From positions 142,095 to 206,094 of the forward strand of contig JAUXRX010000001.1 of NCBI GenBank assembly GCA_030681645.1: DNA of 64,000 bases, given 5' to 3'. Positions 51,199 to 58,474 of this stretch are shown here, piece after piece. Each line of letters begins with the position of its first letter. Positions within the stretch are counted from its first letter, which is position 1. The notes under the pieces are model-generated. The model was not told where the DNA came from and did not search any database. It saw only the letters and a program-made list of their open reading frames with translations. Source of the stretch: Archangium sp. Its GTDB lineage: Bacteria > Myxococcota > Myxococcia > Myxococcales > Myxococcaceae. Made by a program: the position numbers and the translations under genes.

Positions 51199-51240
51199 GG
51201 CGCGTAATGGACCATTACCGCGTGGTAATGGTCCATTACG
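51199..51240. promoter_or_regulatory. Twin palindromic operator
   Basis: GTAATGGACCATTAC at 51202-51216 and GTAATGGTCCATTAC at 51223-51237 are each perfect 15-bp palindromes apart from the central base. Their centres are 21 bp apart, two helical turns. Together they also form one 19-bp inverted repeat (51199-51217 and 51222-51240). This is the geometry of two dimeric repressors binding side by side. It lies between two genes read to the right, 62 bp before the small membrane protein ATG. Confidence 0.6.
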
Positions 51241-51301
51241 CGGCTGAAAAAGGGGCGGCCGGCGCTCACCTTCGCGTCCTCTGTTCACCTTCGCGGTGAG
51301 C

Positions 51302-51508
51302 ATGGTTGGTGGACCGTCGTTCGGTTGGGTGCTGCTGCCGCCAGTCGTCGCTGCGGTCGCCTCGAGCGTGCGCACCCTGCGACAGCGCTGGCGCTGGCGA
51401 GGCTTCGCGTGGGCGGCGCTGGTGTTGAACGGAGGAGCGATCATGCTGAGGCTGCTCGCGCTGGCCCTGCTCTTCACCGGTGCGCTGGGCGTACTGAAGG
51501 TCTGGTGA
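51302..51508 (+). CDS. Small membrane protein under the twin operator
   Basis: The 68-residue frame starts at ATG 51302 (GTG 51296 is in frame). It encodes two hydrophobic segments (about 8-24 and 35-62, with LRLLALALLFTGALGVL) separated by an Arg-rich loop VRTLRQRWRWRGF. It has no known family. Its ATG lies 62 bp downstream of the twin palindrome, so it is the natural candidate for control by that site. The reading frame is consistent with high-GC codon use. A function cannot be assigned. Confidence 0.55.
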   Translation: MVGGPSFGWVLLPPVVAAVASSVRTLRQRWRWRGFAWAALVLNGGAIMLRLLALALLFTGALGVLKVW

Positions 51509-51584
51509 GCGCTGTCACGCTGCCGCCTCGGTCAGCGCGCGTGCCCCGAGCGCACGAGTCAGCTGCGGGAGTAGGTGCTCTCAC

Positions 51585-52648
51585 ATGAGTTGCCCGCGGT
51601 TTCTCCTCCTCGTCCTCCTCGCCAGCTGCGGTGCGCCGATGGACGAGGCGCTCTTCGAGACCGATGCGGGCTTCGGTCCAGTCGGAGTGGACGCGGGCCA
51701 GGACGCGGGTCCGCACGTCGACGCCGACGCTTCGGATTCAGGCGCTCCCGACGCGGCCGTGTCCGGGCTCGACGCGGGAGCGCCGGACGCAGGGCTTCCC
51801 GACGCAGGACTTCCCGACGCGGGCGCCTCGCTGCGCATCGTGGTGCTGAGCGACCTCAACGGCAGCTACGGCTCGACCACGTACGAAGCCTCGGTGCACC
51901 AGGCGGTCGCCGCCATCACCGGCACGGTGCGGCCCGACCTGGTGCTGATCAGCGGAGACATGGTGGCGGGCCAGCAGGCGGGCCTCGACTACGCGGCGAT
52001 GTGGCAGGGCTTTCACGCCGCGGTGACCACTCCACTCACCGCGGCCGGCATTCCGGTGGCGCCCTCCCCCGGCAATCACGACGCCTCGGCGTACGCGGGC
52101 TACCAGGCCGAGCGCGACGAGTTCTCGAGGCAGTGGACGCCTTCGCGGAGGCCCGCGGCGTCTTCTTCATCTCGCTCGACGCGACCACGGTGGCGCCGCT
52201 CTCGGGGGCGCAGCGAACGTGGGTCGCTGCCCAGCTCGCCGCGGCCACCGCGTACCCGATGCGCATCGTCTACGGCCACGTGCCGATTCACCCGACCACC
52301 GTGGGCCGCGAGACCGAGGTGCTCAACGACACCGCGTTCGAGACGCTGCTCCGCACGCACGGCGCGCTCTTCATCGGAGGGCACCAGCACGGCTACTTCC
52401 CCGGCGCCGCGAACGGCGTGCGGCACGTGGTGACGCCCTGCATCGGCGCGGGGCCCAGGCCGCTCATCGGCACCACCGCGCCGTCGGCGCGCGGCTTCCT
52501 GGTGATCGACATCGCGGCTGATCGGATCACCTCGCTCGAGATGCGCACCGGCGCCGGCTTCACCTCGACGCTCCCGCGCTCTTCGCTGCCGCCCGAGCTC
52601 CGCTTCGGCACGCACCTGCTCACCCGCGACGATCGCGCCGGATACTGA
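51585..52648 (+). pseudogene. Frameshifted metallophosphoesterase lipoprotein
   Basis: The first frame (51585-about 52130) encodes a lipoprotein signal (RFLLLVLLASCG), a PDAG-type repeat linker and the start of a calcineurin-like phosphoesterase (VVLSDLNGSYG, VLISGDMVAGQ, PSPGNHDAS). After about 52130 the continuation (AFAEARGVFFISLD, YGHVPIHPTT, GGHQHGYF) is in the -1 frame and ends at the TGA 52646-52648. All metal-binding motifs survive across the two frames. A single base deletion near 52125-52145 explains the break. It is either a recent pseudogene or a sequencing error. There is no slippery run to suggest programmed frameshifting. Confidence 0.8.
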
Positions 52649-52670
52649 TCAGTCGGGTACACTCGCCCGC

Positions 52671-52845
52671 GTGTGGCGGCGGCGTGTCAGGCATGCAGGT
52701 CTCTTTGCTTCGGCGAAGGACCCGCTCCGGGGTTGCCCCGGGGCGTTGGTGAAGAAGAAGGCGTTCCATCGCGAGGGGCTGGGTCCACTGTCGTGGACGT
52801 CCCCCGCCGCAACACGTGAGTCGCTGACGCTCACCGCCGCCACAC
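52671..52845 (+). ncRNA. Predicted retron msr-msd RNA
   Basis: GTGTGGCGGCGG (52671-52682) and its exact reverse complement CCGCCGCCACAC (52834-52845) flank a 175-nt region that ends 19 bp before the reverse transcriptase start. This is the a1/a2 inverted-repeat layout of retrons. Inside lie several hairpins. CTTTGC-TTCG-GCGAAG is at 52703-52718. CCGGGG-TTG-CCCCGG is at 52727-52741. GTCCAC-TGTC-GTGGAC is at 52783-52798, inside a longer stem with GGGG and CCCCC. The branching G is not certain; a CAGGC follows a1. Together with the downstream RT this supports an msDNA-producing element. Confidence 0.7.
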
Positions 52846-52864
52846 ACCTCTCCTGGAGCGCGCC

Positions 52865-54190
52865 GTGAGGAGCCGCCGGAGCGAGGTCAGCCAGGCGCTC
52901 GCGCACGCGTTTCTCGCCGGCACCTGGCACATGCGCTCACTCATGGCGCGCGGCGATACGGCGGTCGGATCAGGCGAAGCCTGGTTGCGGGAGCTCGCCT
53001 TTGCCGTGGTGCAGCGCTGGCCTGAGCCCCCGCTGCATCGCGCTGAGCAGCTGAGCGACTTCATCGCAGCCAACGCCTTCTTCCAGGACGCGTGGAGGAG
53101 GAAGGAGATCCCCCGGGGCCGTCCGAAGCTCCTCCTCTTTCACCGGAAGATGGGCGCGCGCCGCTGGCCGGTGCGCAAGCTCGACACCGTGGGTGACGTG
53201 GCCGCGTGGCTCGAGGTCGACCCCTCAGCGCTGTCGTGGTTCGCCGACACGCGGGGCCTCGAGCGCGCCGCACCTGCGGAGGCCCTCAACCACTACCGTC
53301 GCCGCTGGGTCGAGCGGGGCGAGCGGCTCCCGCGGCTGTTGGAGGCGCCGAAGGATCGGCTCAAGGCGATGCAGCGCCGGATCCTCGACGAGGTGCTGGG
53401 CCCGATTCCGGTTCACGACGCCGCGCACGGCTTCGTCCCAGGGCGCTCGGTGCTCACGCACGCCGCGCTGCACGTCGGGCGTGAGTTCGTGGTGCGCTTC
53501 GACCTCGAGTCGTTCTTCACCAACGTCGCCACCTGGCGCGCGCACGGGGTGTTCCTCGCGGCGGGCTACTCCTCGCAGGTTGCCGCGGTGCTGCTCGGCC
53601 TGTGCACCACGCGCACGCCCGAAGTGGTGCTCCGCGAAGCGCCGCGGGCCGAGACGCTCACGACAGAGCGCTTCTTTCTGCAGCGCCGCCTCGCTGATTG
53701 GCATCTCCCGCAGGGCGCGCCGACCTCCCCAGCGCTGGCCAACCTCGCGGCGTGGTCCCTCGACCTGCGGCTCGCGGCGGCGGCCCGACAGCGCAAGCTG
53801 ACCTACTCGCGCTACGCCGATGACCTCGTCTTCTCGGGCCCGGCGACGTGCTCTGCCGGCACGCTCACCCAGTTGGTGACGCTCATCGCGCGTGACGAGG
53901 GCTTCCGGATCAACGCGCACAAGACTCGGGTGATGAGGGCACACCAACAGCAGCGGGTCACGGGCGTCGTGGTGAACGTGAAGCCCAACATCTCCCGCGC
54001 CGAATTCGACTCTCTGAAGGCGTTGCTCCATCGCTGCCGGCTCAAGGGGCCGCTCAGTCAGTCGACCGGTCGCGTCGAGGACTTTCGCGCCACTTTGCAG
54101 GGGCGCATCTCCTGGGTCACACAGCTCTCGGCCGCGCGCGGGGCGAAGCTGCAGCGCGAGTTCGACGCCCTGCAGTGGGGCGAGGTTTGA
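52865..54190 (+). CDS. Retron-type reverse transcriptase
   Basis: The 441-residue protein has an N-terminal helical extension (about 1-150) as in Myxococcus retron RTs. Core motifs follow. PVHDAAHGFVPGRSVLTHAA (about 180-200) is close to the Mx162 type. VVRFDLESFFTNV carries catalytic Asp213. LPQGAPTSP is at 281-289, YADDLVFSG at 317-325, and the retron-specific RVTGVVVN with VTG at 365-367 (region Y). The NAxxH element after domain 3 reads NLAAW. It is primed by the upstream structured RNA. No neighbouring toxin or effector gene is visible, as in the classical myxobacterial retrons. The start is the GTG at 52865. Confidence 0.93.
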   Translation: MRSRRSEVSQALAHAFLAGTWHMRSLMARGDTAVGSGEAWLRELAFAVVQRWPEPPLHRAEQLSDFIAANAFFQDAWRRKEIPRGRPKLLLFHRKMGARRWPVRKLDTVGDVAAWLEVDPSALSWFADTRGLERAAPAEALNHYRRRWVERGERLPRLLEAPKDRLKAMQRRILDEVLGPIPVHDAAHGFVPGRSVLTHAALHVGREFVVRFDLESFFTNVATWRAHGVFLAAGYSSQVAAVLLGLCTTRTPEVVLREAPRAETLTTERFFLQRRLADWHLPQGAPTSPALANLAAWSLDLRLAAAARQRKLTYSRYADDLVFSGPATCSAGTLTQLVTLIARDEGFRINAHKTRVMRAHQQQRVTGVVVNVKPNISRAEFDSLKALLHRCRLKGPLSQSTGRVEDFRATLQGRISWVTQLSAARGAKLQREFDALQWGEV

Positions 54191-54195
54191 CGGGC

Positions 54196-54308
54196 TCGGT
54201 CGATAGCGATCGAGCCATCACCGTTCACCCGACCCGAGCGGAGTCGAGGGGCGACTTCCTGCGAGCGTGGGCGCCCATCCCTCGACTCCGCTGGGGACCA
54301 ACGGGTTG
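54196..54308. repeat. Dispersed repeat family 1, two oppositely oriented copies
   Basis: GATCGAGCCATCACC leads to GTTCACCCGACCCGAGCGG, followed at 54279 by the opposite CCCTCGACTCCGCTGGGG. The element fills the gap between the RT gene and the convergent ECF operon. Confidence 0.6.
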
Positions 54309-54317
54309 ATGGAGTGT

Positions 54318-54983
54318 TCACTTCACGGCGTCGACGCGCAGCACGGCGCCGCAGTACGGATCACCCGTCTCGGCCGAGAACGCCTCGCCCTCTTCGAGCG
54401 TGATCGTCTGCTGCTCACCCGTCACGAACGTGCCCTTTGGCAGCTGCGCCACCGCGTCGGCGACCGACACCTTGCCCACCGGCCGCAGCTGCGCGCCCGA
54501 GTAGCGGGTGATCTGCAGCGCCGGCCCTTCCTGGCTCACGCAGAACGCCAGCAGGCACCCCGAGTCATCTTGCGCCCGCACGTTGGCGCACGAGCCGTGG
54601 CGGAGTTCGATTCGTTGCACCTTCGCGCCCGCGAGCGAGCCCCGCGGCGCTACCACCACCGACGCCCGTGCCGTCTTCAGCGAGTCGAGCTTCACCGCCC
54701 CGAGGTCGCCCACGCCCTTGTCGTCCAGCTCCACCGTGCGCCGTATCGGCGCGTACCCGTCGGCGTCGATGTTCACCGTGTACTCGCGGGAGGCGATGGC
54801 CTTCACCTCGAAGCGGCCCGCCTTGTCGAGCTCGATGGCGGTGTGGCTCTCCTGGGGCGCCAGGTAGAAGCGCGCGGCGGTCACGGGCTTTCCGTCCGAG
54901 GAGAGCGATCCCTTCATTGTCACCAGTACGCCGGGTTCCTTCGGTGCTGCAGCGAGCAGCAGGGTCAGCAGCAGGGTCTTCAT
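54318..54983 (-). CDS. Exported carboxypeptidase-regulatory-like protein
   Basis: The 221-residue protein has a short signal peptide (MKTLLLTLLLAAAPKEP). A beta-sandwich like the carboxypeptidase D regulatory domain follows (LDKAGRFEVKAIASREYTVN, YAPIRRTVELDD). A second domain with one Cys pair includes ANVRAQDDSGCLLAFC. It probably sits in the periplasm or on the surface. The gene overlaps the stop of the upstream anti-sigma-like gene (ATGA at 54980-54983), so it is the third gene of an ECF unit. The role is unknown. Confidence 0.78.
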   Translation of the reverse strand: MKTLLLTLLLAAAPKEPGVLVTMKGSLSSDGKPVTAARFYLAPQESHTAIELDKAGRFEVKAIASREYTVNIDADGYAPIRRTVELDDKGVGDLGAVKLDSLKTARASVVVAPRGSLAGAKVQRIELRHGSCANVRAQDDSGCLLAFCVSQEGPALQITRYSGAQLRPVGKVSVADAVAQLPKGTFVTGEQQTITLEEGEAFSAETGDPYCGAVLRVDAVK

Positions 54984-55819
54984 GGCAGCTCCATTCCAGC
55001 GTCGTGTTGGCTCAAGTACTCGCGCTCCTTCAGCGCCTCGGGTCGCAGGCACCACGCGTCGGCCGCGAGCGCCCGCACCTGGGCCTCGGTCCCCTGCCCC
55101 CGGAGGAAGCGCACGCAGGCGAAGGTGAGCGAAGCGCGCGTGCCAAGGCGATGGGCGCAGGTGCCCGCACGCCGTGCCGCCCAGCTCGCAGCGCAGGCTT
55201 CACTCTTCAGCTCGCACGACGGCACGTGGCACCAGTCGGAGTCGTCGCAGGGAGCAGTGTCCTGGAAGAGGGCCCACTGAGGAATGGCCGGCGCGCCACA
55301 CAGGTACCCCAGCCGGCTGATCAGGCGCGTGACCTCGGCGTCGTTCGAGGTGCGCCCCCAGAGCAATTGGTCGAGGGGGCGCCGCTGCGCGAGGCAGGTG
55401 AGCGGGCGCTTGGTGAGCAGCCGCATCGCCTGGGTGTACCGGGCCCGCTCGGCTTCCGGCGACAGCCCCGGCGTGAGCGCCATGGCTGATTCCAGCCGTG
55501 GGCCGCAGGGTGCTTCGCCCGCGTCGATCGACGCGTCGGGAGTCCGTGCCGGGGGAACCAGGCGGTCACCCTGAGCGGAGACGGGGGGCGCGTCCTTCTT
55601 CGCGAACCAACCCCAGCCCACCTGCTGCGCGTGGAGCACCGCGACGCCGATGACGCCGACCACCGCGGTGACGATCAACCCCTTCACCACCGCGCTCGCG
55701 CCCGCGGGAGGAGTCGTGGGCGCCTCGACCGTCGCCGCCAGCGCGGCGAGCAACTTCTCGGAAGGCACCAGTGGCTCGGTGGCGTCGCGCCAGCTCTTGA
55801 GCTTGTCGTCGAGATTCAT
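54980..55819 (-). CDS. Membrane protein of the ECF unit, probable anti-sigma
   Basis: The 279-residue protein has a cytoplasmic N-terminal part of about 45 residues (MNLDDKLKSWRDATEPLVPS) and one transmembrane helix (about 48-66). A Cys-rich external domain (12 Cys) includes CGPRLESAM, TCLAQRRP, CDDSDWCHVPSCELKSEAC. It lacks an HxxxCxxC zinc motif. Position between an ECF sigma (overlap 55816-55819) and an exported protein suggests an anti-sigma sensor. The homology is weak and the disulfide-rich outer domain is unusual for that role. Confidence 0.72.
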   Translation of the reverse strand: MNLDDKLKSWRDATEPLVPSEKLLAALAATVEAPTTPPAGASAVVKGLIVTAVVGVIGVAVLHAQQVGWGWFAKKDAPPVSAQGDRLVPPARTPDASIDAGEAPCGPRLESAMALTPGLSPEAERARYTQAMRLLTKRPLTCLAQRRPLDQLLWGRTSNDAEVTRLISRLGYLCGAPAIPQWALFQDTAPCDDSDWCHVPSCELKSEACAASWAARRAGTCAHRLGTRASLTFACVRFLRGQGTEAQVRALAADAWCLRPEALKEREYLSQHDAGMELP

Positions 55820-56316
55820 GGCTCGAACCTCCGCCGCAGCGTCTGTCGCGCGCGCACCAGCAGTTGCTCGGTGGCCCCTTCACTGCGCTCGAGAACGAGC
55901 GCGACCTCGCGCGTGGGCAGGCCCTGCACTTCCTTGAGCACCAATGCGGCGCGTTGGTCTTCCGGCAGCTCGGCCATCGCGTCGGTCAGCTCGCGCAGCG
56001 CCACGGCTGCGTCGGGGCTCGCCGACGATTCCCGCTCTTCGACCGGAGGGACCGCGGCCTGCTTCTTCACCTGCCGCAGCCGGTCGAGCGCGACGTGGGT
56101 GACGATGCGGTAGAGCCAGGTGCCGAGGCTGCTGTCGCCGCGAAAACCCCCGCGCCGCAGCTCGGAGATGGCCTTGATGAAGGTTTCCTGCACCACGTCG
56201 TCGGCGTCGGCCGTGTTGCCCAGCAGGCGGGCCGCGAGGCGATAGAGGGCGCCCGCGTGGGTGAGCGCCTCCCGCTCGAGTGCCTTCACGTCGCTGGGCG
56301 CCACGGCCGCCGTCAT
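55816..56316 (-). CDS. ECF sigma factor
   Basis: The 166-residue protein has region 2 (LYRLAARLLGNTADADDVVQ, FIKAISELRRG, LGTWLYRIVTHVALDRLRQ) and region 4 (AELPEDQRAALVLKEVQGLP, TREVALVLERSEGATEQLL, RARQTLRR). It overlaps the anti-sigma-like gene by 4 bp. Three genes then form one unit (sigma, sensor, exported protein). It is a standard extracytoplasmic-function factor, and its target genes are not visible here. Confidence 0.93.
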   Translation of the reverse strand: MTAAVAPSDVKALEREALTHAGALYRLAARLLGNTADADDVVQETFIKAISELRRGGFRGDSSLGTWLYRIVTHVALDRLRQVKKQAAVPPVEERESSASPDAAVALRELTDAMAELPEDQRAALVLKEVQGLPTREVALVLERSEGATEQLLVRARQTLRRRFEP

Positions 56317-56363
56317 ATCCCTTGGACGTTCGGCCCGCCGGGTTCCCTATGGCACGTGGTCGG

Positions 56364-56405
56364 CCCCTCACCCCAACCCTCTCCCCGCTGCGCTGGGAGA
56401 GGGGG
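56364..56405. repeat. Dispersed repeat family 2 copy
   Basis: CCCCTCACCCCAACCCTCTC followed by the complementary GGGAGAGGGGGA forms a hairpin. It lies between the ECF sigma start and the P450 stop, on the shared minus strand. Confidence 0.65.
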
Positions 56406-56410
56406 AGGAC

Positions 56411-57766
56411 TCAGCGCCGCGTCGCCACCACGTGCACCCCGCCGCGCGGCCGCAAGGTGATGACGGGCTCGGGCTCGAAGGTCTGCCCGGGCACGAGCGA
56501 AAGGTGCACCTTCTGCATCACGGTGGTGAGGATGAGCTGCGCTTCCACCGTGGCGAAGGTGTCGCCGATGCACTTGCGCTGCCCCATGCTGAACGGGAGA
56601 TACGAGCCGTGTGCGCGCCGCGGGTCTTCGACGAGCCAGCGGTCAGGGTCGAACGCGAGCGGGTCGGTCCAGAACTCGGGCAGGCGGTGAATCGCCCACG
56701 GAGAGATGAACACGAGCGCGTCCTTCGGCAGCAGGTACCCCTCGACCAGGTCGTCTTCCACCACCCGGCGGCCCAGCGACCAGACCGGCGGGTAGAGGCG
56801 CAGCGATTCCCTGATGACGTTCATCGCGTACGGGAGCTTGTGCACGTCGGCCATGGTCGGCAGCGCGGTGCCGAGCACGCCCTTCGCCTCGGCCACCATC
56901 TTGCGTTCCACCTCGGGCGCGCGGCCCAGCAGCGCCATCGTCCACGCCAGGTTGTTGGCGGTGGTCTCGTGGCCCGCGAGGAAGATGGTCATCACCTCGT
57001 CGCGCAGCTGCCCGTCGGTCATCCCCTCACCCGTCTCCGGGTCTCGCGATTCCATCAACATCGCCAGCAGGTCGTGCCGCGGTCCACCACCCTTGCGCCG
57101 CTCGGCGATGAGCCCCAACACCACCCGGTCGAGCTCCTCGAGCGAACGCTTGAAGCGGAGGTTGGTGGGCGTGGGCAGCCATTCCGGCATGGAGAGTGGA
57201 TGCAGGGTGCGGTGGATGAGGTGCTCGAGCACCACCGTCAACGCCGCGCCCACGTGATCAGCCTGCTTCGTCACGTCGGCCGACAGCAGCGTCTCGCCCA
57301 CCACGCGCAGGGTGCAGCGCATCATCTCGGCGGCGAAGTCGAAGGGCTTGCCCGGCTCCCAGCTCTCCACCATCTCGTTCGCGGCGCGGGTCATCACCTC
57401 GCCGAAGCCGGCGAGGCGCTCGCGGTGGAACGCGGGCTGCGCGATGCGCCGCTGCCGCTTCCAGAAGGCGCCGTCGCTGGTCACCAGGCCGTTGCCCAGG
57501 ACCAGCCGCAACATGTCGTAGCCGCGCGTCTGCTTGACGTAGTTCTTCGCGTTGGTGACGAGCACGTGCTGCACCAGGCCGGGGTGGCCCAGCACGTAGC
57601 CCTCGAGCGTGGGCAGGGGCAGGTACGTCAGCGGGCCGTACTTCAGGGTGGCGCGCTCCATCACCTCGAGTGGGTTCCGCTGCAGCTGGGGCAGCACCCC
57701 CACGAGGGGCCTCGCGCCCGGCAGCGTCGGCGGGGTGTGAAGGGGCATGGCGATGGTCGCGTTCAT
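56411..57766 (-). CDS. Cytochrome P450
   Basis: The 451-residue protein has the P450 marks: I-helix AGHETTANN at about 261-269, ESLRLYPP (ExxR), and the heme loop FSMGQRKCIGDTF with Cys399 as thiolate ligand. It is a soluble bacterial monooxygenase, needing external ferredoxin and reductase that are not encoded nearby. The substrate is unknown; fatty acids or xenobiotics are common for such CYP102/CYP110-like enzymes. It is divergent from a TetR regulator with 63 bp between start codons, so the regulator probably controls it. ATG 57748 is an alternative start. Confidence 0.93.
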   Translation of the reverse strand: MNATIAMPLHTPPTLPGARPLVGVLPQLQRNPLEVMERATLKYGPLTYLPLPTLEGYVLGHPGLVQHVLVTNAKNYVKQTRGYDMLRLVLGNGLVTSDGAFWKRQRRIAQPAFHRERLAGFGEVMTRAANEMVESWEPGKPFDFAAEMMRCTLRVVGETLLSADVTKQADHVGAALTVVLEHLIHRTLHPLSMPEWLPTPTNLRFKRSLEELDRVVLGLIAERRKGGGPRHDLLAMLMESRDPETGEGMTDGQLRDEVMTIFLAGHETTANNLAWTMALLGRAPEVERKMVAEAKGVLGTALPTMADVHKLPYAMNVIRESLRLYPPVWSLGRRVVEDDLVEGYLLPKDALVFISPWAIHRLPEFWTDPLAFDPDRWLVEDPRRAHGSYLPFSMGQRKCIGDTFATVEAQLILTTVMQKVHLSLVPGQTFEPEPVITLRPRGGVHVVATRR

Positions 57767-57829
57767 GGTGCAATGATGTGAGTAAAAGCTCGGTTCAACA
57801 ACTCGCTTTGCCCCTGCCCACAGGTCCTC
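57767..57829. promoter_or_regulatory. Shared divergent promoter of P450 and TetR
   Basis: Only 63 bp separate the P450 and tetR start codons. The gap contains GTGAGTAAAAGCTCGG and CAACTCGCTTTGCCC, which share partly inverted GAGT/ACTC halves and could be the TetR operator. No precise -35/-10 elements can be fixed. Confidence 0.4.
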
Positions 57830-58474
57830 ATGGCTCCGCCCCGCTCCGATTCCCCCCGCAAGAAGCCCACCCAGGCCCGCGCCCAGGCCACCGTGGAGGC
57901 CATTTTGCGAGCCACTGCTCACATTCTGCGGACCGCCGGTTGGGACGCCTGCAACACCAACGCAGTGGCGAAGCGGGCGGGCGTGTCGATCGGCTCGCTG
58001 TACCAGTACTTCCCCTCGAAGGAGGCGCTGGTGGCGGCCCTCGCCGAGGAGCACGCCACGCTGGGGCTGGGGGTGTTGATGGAGGCGGTGACGGCGGCGC
58101 CGCGCGGCACGCTGACTTTCGAAGACACCGTGCGGCACTACATTCGCGCGATGGTGGCGTTGCACGCGGTCGACCCGAAGCTGCACCGGGTGCTGGTGGA
58201 GCAGGTGCCGCGGCTCAAGGGCGGGCTCGACGTGGTGCGGCGGGTGTCGACGCAGTCGGCGGCGCTGGTGCGCTCGTGGCTCGAGACGCAGCGCAAGCAC
58301 CTCCGCGCGGTCGACCTCGACGTGGCCACCTTCATCCTGGTGACGGCGGTCGAGTCGGTGGCCCACCTCCAGGTGCTGGATCGCCCACCCCAGCTGGACC
58401 AGGAGGCGCTGGTGGAAGAGCTGAGCGAGCTGGTGCTCGGCTACCTCGGGGTGACGCGGCGGGCTTCGCGATGA
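57830..58474 (+). CDS. TetR-family regulator
   Basis: The 214-residue protein has a 15-residue basic N-terminus. The HTH domain (about 17-65) reads ATVEAILRATAHILRTAG, TNAVAKRAGVSIGSLYQYF and PSKEALVAALA. The C-terminal part is helical and ligand-binding. It is divergent from the P450 and is probably its repressor. The stop codon overlaps the start of the next gene (ATGA at 58471-58474), so the regulator and the MTHFR-like gene are cotranscribed. Confidence 0.92.
   Translation: MAPPRSDSPRKKPTQARAQATVEAILRATAHILRTAGWDACNTNAVAKRAGVSIGSLYQYFPSKEALVAALAEEHATLGLGVLMEAVTAAPRGTLTFEDTVRHYIRAMVALHAVDPKLHRVLVEQVPRLKGGLDVVRRVSTQSAALVRSWLETQRKHLRAVDLDVATFILVTAVESVAHLQVLDRPPQLDQEALVEELSELVLGYLGVTRRASR

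Noticed and set aside
51199..51240. Rho-independent terminator after the thioredoxin-like gene
   Set aside because: The 19-bp hairpin is AT-containing, lacks a T tract and is 134 bp after the stop. The two internal palindromes fit an operator better. Termination is not excluded.
52125..52145. Programmed -1 frameshift in the phosphoesterase gene
   Set aside because: No X XXY YYZ slippery sequence or downstream pseudoknot is evident. A deletion or sequencing error is simpler.
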